Shown here: positions 12,842-16,108 of the stretch, in pieces
Position numbering within the stretch: the first letter of the stretch is position 1
Layout: each line of letters opens with the position of its first letter
DNA from: an uncultured Flavihumibacter sp.
GTDB lineage: Bacteria > Bacteroidota > Bacteroidia > Chitinophagales > Chitinophagaceae
NCBI GenBank assembly: GCA_946481605.1
Contig: CAMLPA010000022.1
Location: 1 to 16,108, forward strand
Direction of reading: 5' to 3'
Length of the DNA: 16,108 nt
The notes under the pieces: model-generated
What the model was told of the DNA's origin: nothing
Seen by the model: the letters and a program-made list of their open reading frames with translations, nothing else
The model's database searches: none
Made by a program: the position numbers and the translations under genes

Positions 12842-13699
12842 ATGAATCTGAAAAAAATTACCACGGCTGCGGCTTTCGCCCTTTTAACCGGCTTAGGAAC
12901 TGTACAGGCTCAATCGGAGGCCATCGTTCAGGAAGGGGAATTCGGGGTGACCCTGGGGGCAGCCCATTATTTCGGCGACCTCAATACACGCGCTGGTTTG
13001 AACAGACCCAAACTTGCCTTCGGCGCATTCTTCCGCAAACAATTCGGCAACTATATTGGTCTGAGAGTAGGTGGTCAGTTCGCGCAGGTGGGCTATTCCG
13101 ATGTGTACAGCTCCAATGAATACCAGCAGCGCCGCAACCTCAGTTTCAACTCCCGCATCTGGGAACTCGCCCTGCAAGGCGATTTCAATTTTTACAAATT
13201 CGTTCCGGGCGATCCGGACCATGCTTTCACACCCTATGTGACCCTGGGTGTGGGCATTTTTAATTACGATCCTTACGCTTACCTCGGCGGTGAAAAATAT
13301 TTCCTGCGCCAACTGGGTACGGAAGGGCAGGGCAGCGCGCTTTATCCTGAAAGAAAAGCGTACAGCTCCATGGCGGTGGCCATTCCATTCGGCGTGGGCG
13401 TGAAATATAACCTTACACCCGGCATCAACGTTGGCTTTGAAGTGGTACACCGTTTTACGAATACCGATTACCTCGATGACGTAAGTACCACTTATGCCGG
13501 TGCCGACGCGTTTCCGAACCTGCCTAATGGCGATCCCAGTCCGGCTTTCCTCCTCCAGGACAGAAGCTATGAAAAGGGCGATCCTATTGGTGTTGCAGGC
13601 CGCCAGCGCGGGCAGAGCAAACAGAAGGACCAGTACATCACCGCGCAGTTCACGCTTTCCTTCAACCTCACTTCTTATCGCTGCCCACCGGTTAGGTAG
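12842..13699 (+). CDS. DUF6089 family outer membrane protein
   Basis: The 285-residue protein carries a signal peptide (MNLKKITTAAAFALL..., cleavage after VQA near residue 23) followed by alternating amphipathic strands typical of a small outer-membrane barrel. The barrel begins EFGVTLGAAHYFGDLN, and contains YVTLGVGIFNYDP and IPFGVGVKYNLTPGINVGFEVVHRFTNTDYLDDV, which match the DUF6089 family placed between nadK and uppS in many Bacteroidota. Residues 215-265 form a long loop rich in Asp, Pro and Gly. Function is unknown; the neighbourhood suggests an envelope role, perhaps as a BamA client. The start at 12842 is the only one that keeps the signal peptide intact. No strong terminator follows. 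Confidence 0.88.
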   Translation: MNLKKITTAAAFALLTGLGTVQAQSEAIVQEGEFGVTLGAAHYFGDLNTRAGLNRPKLAFGAFFRKQFGNYIGLRVGGQFAQVGYSDVYSSNEYQQRRNLSFNSRIWELALQGDFNFYKFVPGDPDHAFTPYVTLGVGIFNYDPYAYLGGEKYFLRQLGTEGQGSALYPERKAYSSMAVAIPFGVGVKYNLTPGINVGFEVVHRFTNTDYLDDVSTTYAGADAFPNLPNGDPSPAFLLQDRSYEKGDPIGVAGRQRGQSKQKDQYITAQFTLSFNLTSYRCPPVR

Positions 13700-13715
13700 T
13701 AGCGATGCTATTCCC

Positions 13716-13723
13716 TATCTTTG
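13716..13723 (+). promoter_or_regulatory. Candidate -7 element for uppS
   Basis: TATCTTTG fits TAnnTTTG exactly and lies in the gap between the DUF6089 stop (13699) and the uppS start (13775). A TTA about 21 nt upstream is the only reasonable -33 candidate. The predicted transcript would start near 13730 and have a leader of about 45 nt, which argues for the ATG at 13775 over the ATG at 13733. Confidence 0.5.
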
Positions 13724-13774
13724 TCGCCGCCCATGCCCGGACTTCTTCCAGGCTGGTTAAAATTTGACGCGAAT

Positions 13775-14542
13775 ATGTCGCTGAAGGAAAAAATCAACAA
13801 AGACCGGCTGCCCAGCCATATCGCCATCATCATGGATGGAAACGGGCGCTGGGCCAAAGAAAAAGGACAGGACCGCCTTTATGGCCATTTTCATGGCGTG
13901 GAAAGTGTGCGGAACATCGTAGAAGGCTGCGCCGAACTGGGTGTAGGTTACCTTACCCTGTACGCTTTTTCCACCGAAAACTGGGACCGTCCCGAGTACG
14001 AAGTGACCGGCCTCATGGAATTGCTGGTGGATACCATCCGGAAAGAAGTGGAAACACTCAACCGCAACAACATTAAACTACATGTGATCGGCGACATGAG
14101 CATGCTGCCGGAATACGCCCGCCAGGAACTCCAGGAAGCCCTTCAGATGACCGCCGGCAATACGGGATTGAACCTTATTATGGCGCTCAGTTACAGCAGC
14201 AGATGGGAACTGTTGAATGCTGTAAAAGCCATTGCCGCAGAGGTAAAAAACAATGGCCTTGATCCGGAAACCATTACCTACGATACCATACAGAACAAAC
14301 TGTGTACCAGTGCGTTCCCCGATCCTGAACTGATGATCCGCACCAGCGGTGAATACAGGATCAGTAATTTCCTGCTTTATCAACTCGCTTATGCTGAATT
14401 ATATTTTACACAGGTGCGCTGGCCCGATTTCAGAAAGGAAAACCTCTATGAGGCCATCCTCGATTTTCAACAACGGGAAAGACGTTTCGGAAAGACCGGC
14501 GACCAGGTAAAAGCCGAAACCGCCGACACAAATGCCCTGTAA
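13775..14542 (+). CDS. uppS: Isoprenyl transferase (undecaprenyl diphosphate synthase)
   Basis: The enzyme condenses isopentenyl diphosphate units in cis onto farnesyl diphosphate to give undecaprenyl diphosphate, the lipid carrier for peptidoglycan and surface polysaccharides. From ATG 13775 the protein has 255 residues, the usual length, and opens MSLKEKINKDRLPSHIAI as homologues do. Longer starts at 13733 (ATG) or 13721 (TTG) add 14 or 18 residues of no known use. Motifs: IMDGNGRWA at 19-27 with catalytic Asp21, YGHFHGVESV at 36-45, LYAFSTENW at 62-70, IMALSYSSRWEL near 135-146, and LMIRTSGEYRISNFLLYQ at 186-203. It works at the cytoplasmic membrane face and precedes bamA, as in many bacteria. 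The codon use looks like that of its neighbours. Confidence 0.96.
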   Translation: MSLKEKINKDRLPSHIAIIMDGNGRWAKEKGQDRLYGHFHGVESVRNIVEGCAELGVGYLTLYAFSTENWDRPEYEVTGLMELLVDTIRKEVETLNRNNIKLHVIGDMSMLPEYARQELQEALQMTAGNTGLNLIMALSYSSRWELLNAVKAIAAEVKNNGLDPETITYDTIQNKLCTSAFPDPELMIRTSGEYRISNFLLYQLAYAELYFTQVRWPDFRKENLYEAILDFQQRERRFGKTGDQVKAETADTNAL

Positions 14543-14607
14543 ATGGCCTTTTAACAAAGAGTTTTAATTATTCCCTTTAATTTGCTCCTCTTAATATCGA
14601 TATTTTG

Positions 14608-16108
14608 ATGCAACGGAAATCTAAGCTGGCTGCCCTGCTTTTTGTTTTTTCTCTCTTATCCTCCCCGGCGCTGTTCGCGCAGGTTACCGATACTACTACA
14701 CAGGAAGTGCCTGATTTGTTCAACTCCAGGAACCCCCAGGAATATACCGTTGCTGAAGTGGTGGTTACGGGAAACAAACGTTACGATAACTCCCTCGTTA
14801 TTTCCATCGCCGGCATCAATGTGGGCGATAAAATTCTGATCCCCGGAGGCGATGCTTTCAGCAAAGCCATTCAGAACATCTGGAAACAAAACCTTTTCGC
14901 CAACATCCGCATTTACATTACCAAAGTAGTAGGGAACAGGATATATATTGAACTGGCCGTTACTGAAAGGCCGGGCCTGAACAATTATATATTCAAAGGC
15001 ATTAAGAAATCTGAATCGGATGAACTGAAGGAAAAAACGGGTATGGTAAAGGGAAGACCCATTACCGAGAACATGAAACGTACGGCAGAAGAGAATATCC
15101 GTAAATATTATAAGGAAAAAGGTTTCCAGAACGTAACCATCGATATCGATGAAACACCCGTTGCTGGCATGAACAATGCCAATGATGTGGTGATCACCAT
15201 CGAGAAAGGCAGGAAGGTGAAAGTGAACCAGGTGGCTATTTACGGTAACGACAATGCTTCCGACCTGAAAATCAAAAAGCAGATGAAGGGTACCAAAGAA
15301 ATGACCCGCATCACACTGTTCCCCGTAATCGATTCCAGTTCTTTCGGTGTGAACGATCGCCCCGACGTGAACCAATACCTCAACAACAAAGGGTATCTCT
15401 CTCTTTCCAAAACAAAAGAATTCCTCGATCCCTGGTTCCGTTTCAAACTGTTCAGCTCCGCGAAGTTCAATGAACAGAAGTACCGCGAAGACAAAGAAAA
15501 AGTGGTTACATTCTATAACTCACTAGGTTTCCGCGATGCCTCCATCGAAAAAGATTCTATCTACAATGGTGGAAACGGGAACCTGAACATTGACATTAAA
15601 GTAAGCGAAGGACACAAATATTATTTCGGGAACATCACCTGGAAAGGCAACACCAAATACAGCGATTCCCTGCTGAACTACCTCCTCGGCATCAAGAAAG
15701 GAGACGTGTACAACCTGGAAACGCTGGAAAAGAAACTGGGTAAACAAATGTCGCCCGAAGGTGGAGACATCAGTGGGTTGTATATGGATGACGGTTACCT
15801 GTTCTTTAGTGTGGATCCTATTGAAACTGCGGTTTACAACGATACCATCGACTTCGAGATCATGATGCGCGAAGGTCCGCAGGCCACCATTAAGAACGTG
15901 CGCATTTCGGGGAACGATAAAACAAAAGAGTATGTGATCCGCAGGGAAATCAGGACCGTGCCGGGCGAAAAATTCAGTCGTGCCGACCTCATCCGTTCCA
16001 ACCGCGAAATCGCTAACCTCGGTTATTTCAACCAGGAAAATATCGGCATCGTCCCCATTCCCAACCAGGATGATGGTACGGTGGACATCAATTATACCGT
16101 GGAAGAAA
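14608..16108 (+). CDS. bamA: Outer membrane protein assembly factor BamA, 5' part
   Basis: The first 500 codons of BamA are in the window; the reading frame is open to the last base and the barrel is missing. A signal peptide (MQRKSKLAALLFVFSLL..., cleavage after LFA) precedes Gln25. POTRA-like units follow at roughly 46-122 (VVVTGNKRYDNSLV), 123-202, 203-335, 336-424 (YYFGNITWKGNTKYSD) and 425-500 (IKNVRISGNDKTKEYVIRREI), matching five-POTRA BamA. POTRA 3 is unusually long because of a segment near 228-285 (see findings). BamA forms the core of the BAM machine that folds and inserts outer-membrane barrels. It lies 65 nt after uppS, and TTAATTTG (14577-14584) is a weak -7 match. The end at 16108 is the window edge, not a stop. 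Confidence 0.95.
   Translation, partial: MQRKSKLAALLFVFSLLSSPALFAQVTDTTTQEVPDLFNSRNPQEYTVAEVVVTGNKRYDNSLVISIAGINVGDKILIPGGDAFSKAIQNIWKQNLFANIRIYITKVVGNRIYIELAVTERPGLNNYIFKGIKKSESDELKEKTGMVKGRPITENMKRTAEENIRKYYKEKGFQNVTIDIDETPVAGMNNANDVVITIEKGRKVKVNQVAIYGNDNASDLKIKKQMKGTKEMTRITLFPVIDSSSFGVNDRPDVNQYLNNKGYLSLSKTKEFLDPWFRFKLFSSAKFNEQKYREDKEKVVTFYNSLGFRDASIEKDSIYNGGNGNLNIDIKVSEGHKYYFGNITWKGNTKYSDSLLNYLLGIKKGDVYNLETLEKKLGKQMSPEGGDISGLYMDDGYLFFSVDPIETAVYNDTIDFEIMMREGPQATIKNVRISGNDKTKEYVIRREIRTVPGEKFSRADLIRSNREIANLGYFNQENIGIVPIPNQDDGTVDINYTVEE

Noticed and set aside
12893..13450. 185-codon minus-strand frame
   Set aside because: It is antisense to the DUF6089 barrel gene and has no domain signal.
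14656..15375. 239-codon minus-strand frame
   Set aside because: It lies opposite BamA, whose plus-strand frame is uninterrupted from 14608 to the window end with signal peptide and POTRA motifs.

Overview
The window reads as chromosomal DNA of a Bacteroidota bacterium, most likely near the Chitinophagaceae/Chitinophagales (lineage is an inference). The pointers are a type IX secretion (T9SS) C-terminal sorting domain, the gliding-motility protein GldC, a DUF4290 protein, a DUF6089 outer-membrane protein next to nadK-uppS-bamA, promoters of the Bacteroidota type (TAnnTTTG at -7), and starts without clear Shine-Dalgarno sequences. There are no rRNA or tRNA genes, CRISPR arrays, insertion sequences or phage genes that I can see.

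Left part (1-6006, genes on the minus strand). Positions 1-614 hold no convincing gene: an AT-rich stretch followed by a patchwork of hairpins and short GC-rich repeats that looks like a dispersed intergenic element. A strong intrinsic terminator (615-643) then closes a tight four-gene operon read right to left: DUF4290 protein, murA, gmk and a CorC/CNNM-type membrane protein. Gaps are 6 nt, a 4-nt ATGA overlap and 14 nt. A Bacteroidota promoter sits upstream at 4712-4743. The operon joins the first committed step of peptidoglycan synthesis to GMP phosphorylation and a membrane transporter-like protein. Upstream of it is a solitary AT-rich gene for a secreted T9SS cargo protein.

Middle (6178-8651, plus strand). 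A promoter almost touching its start codon drives a GT-B-like glycosyltransferase that lacks the usual EX7E glutamates. It is followed by gldC, a YqeY/GatB-like gene and a CvpA-like membrane protein that starts with TTG.

Right part (8739-16108, plus strand). An alpha/beta hydrolase leads into an envelope and cofactor cluster: CBS-domain protein, single-POTRA Omp85-family protein, NAD kinase, DUF6089 outer-membrane protein, undecaprenyl diphosphate synthase (uppS) and bamA, which runs off the window end. UppS makes the lipid carrier for peptidoglycan and O-antigen, BamA inserts outer-membrane proteins, and MurA in the left operon starts the peptidoglycan precursor pathway, so much of the window serves envelope building.

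No complete new defence or mobile system is visible. The items most worth a second look are the non-coding element at 308-600, the Asp-type (predicted fosfomycin-insensitive) MurA, the Asn/Gly/Arg-rich tail on the DUF4290 protein, the second Omp85-family gene inside the nadK-bamA cluster, the EX7E-less glycosyltransferase with a possibly leaderless mRNA, and a 10-codon ORF overlapping the nadK start.
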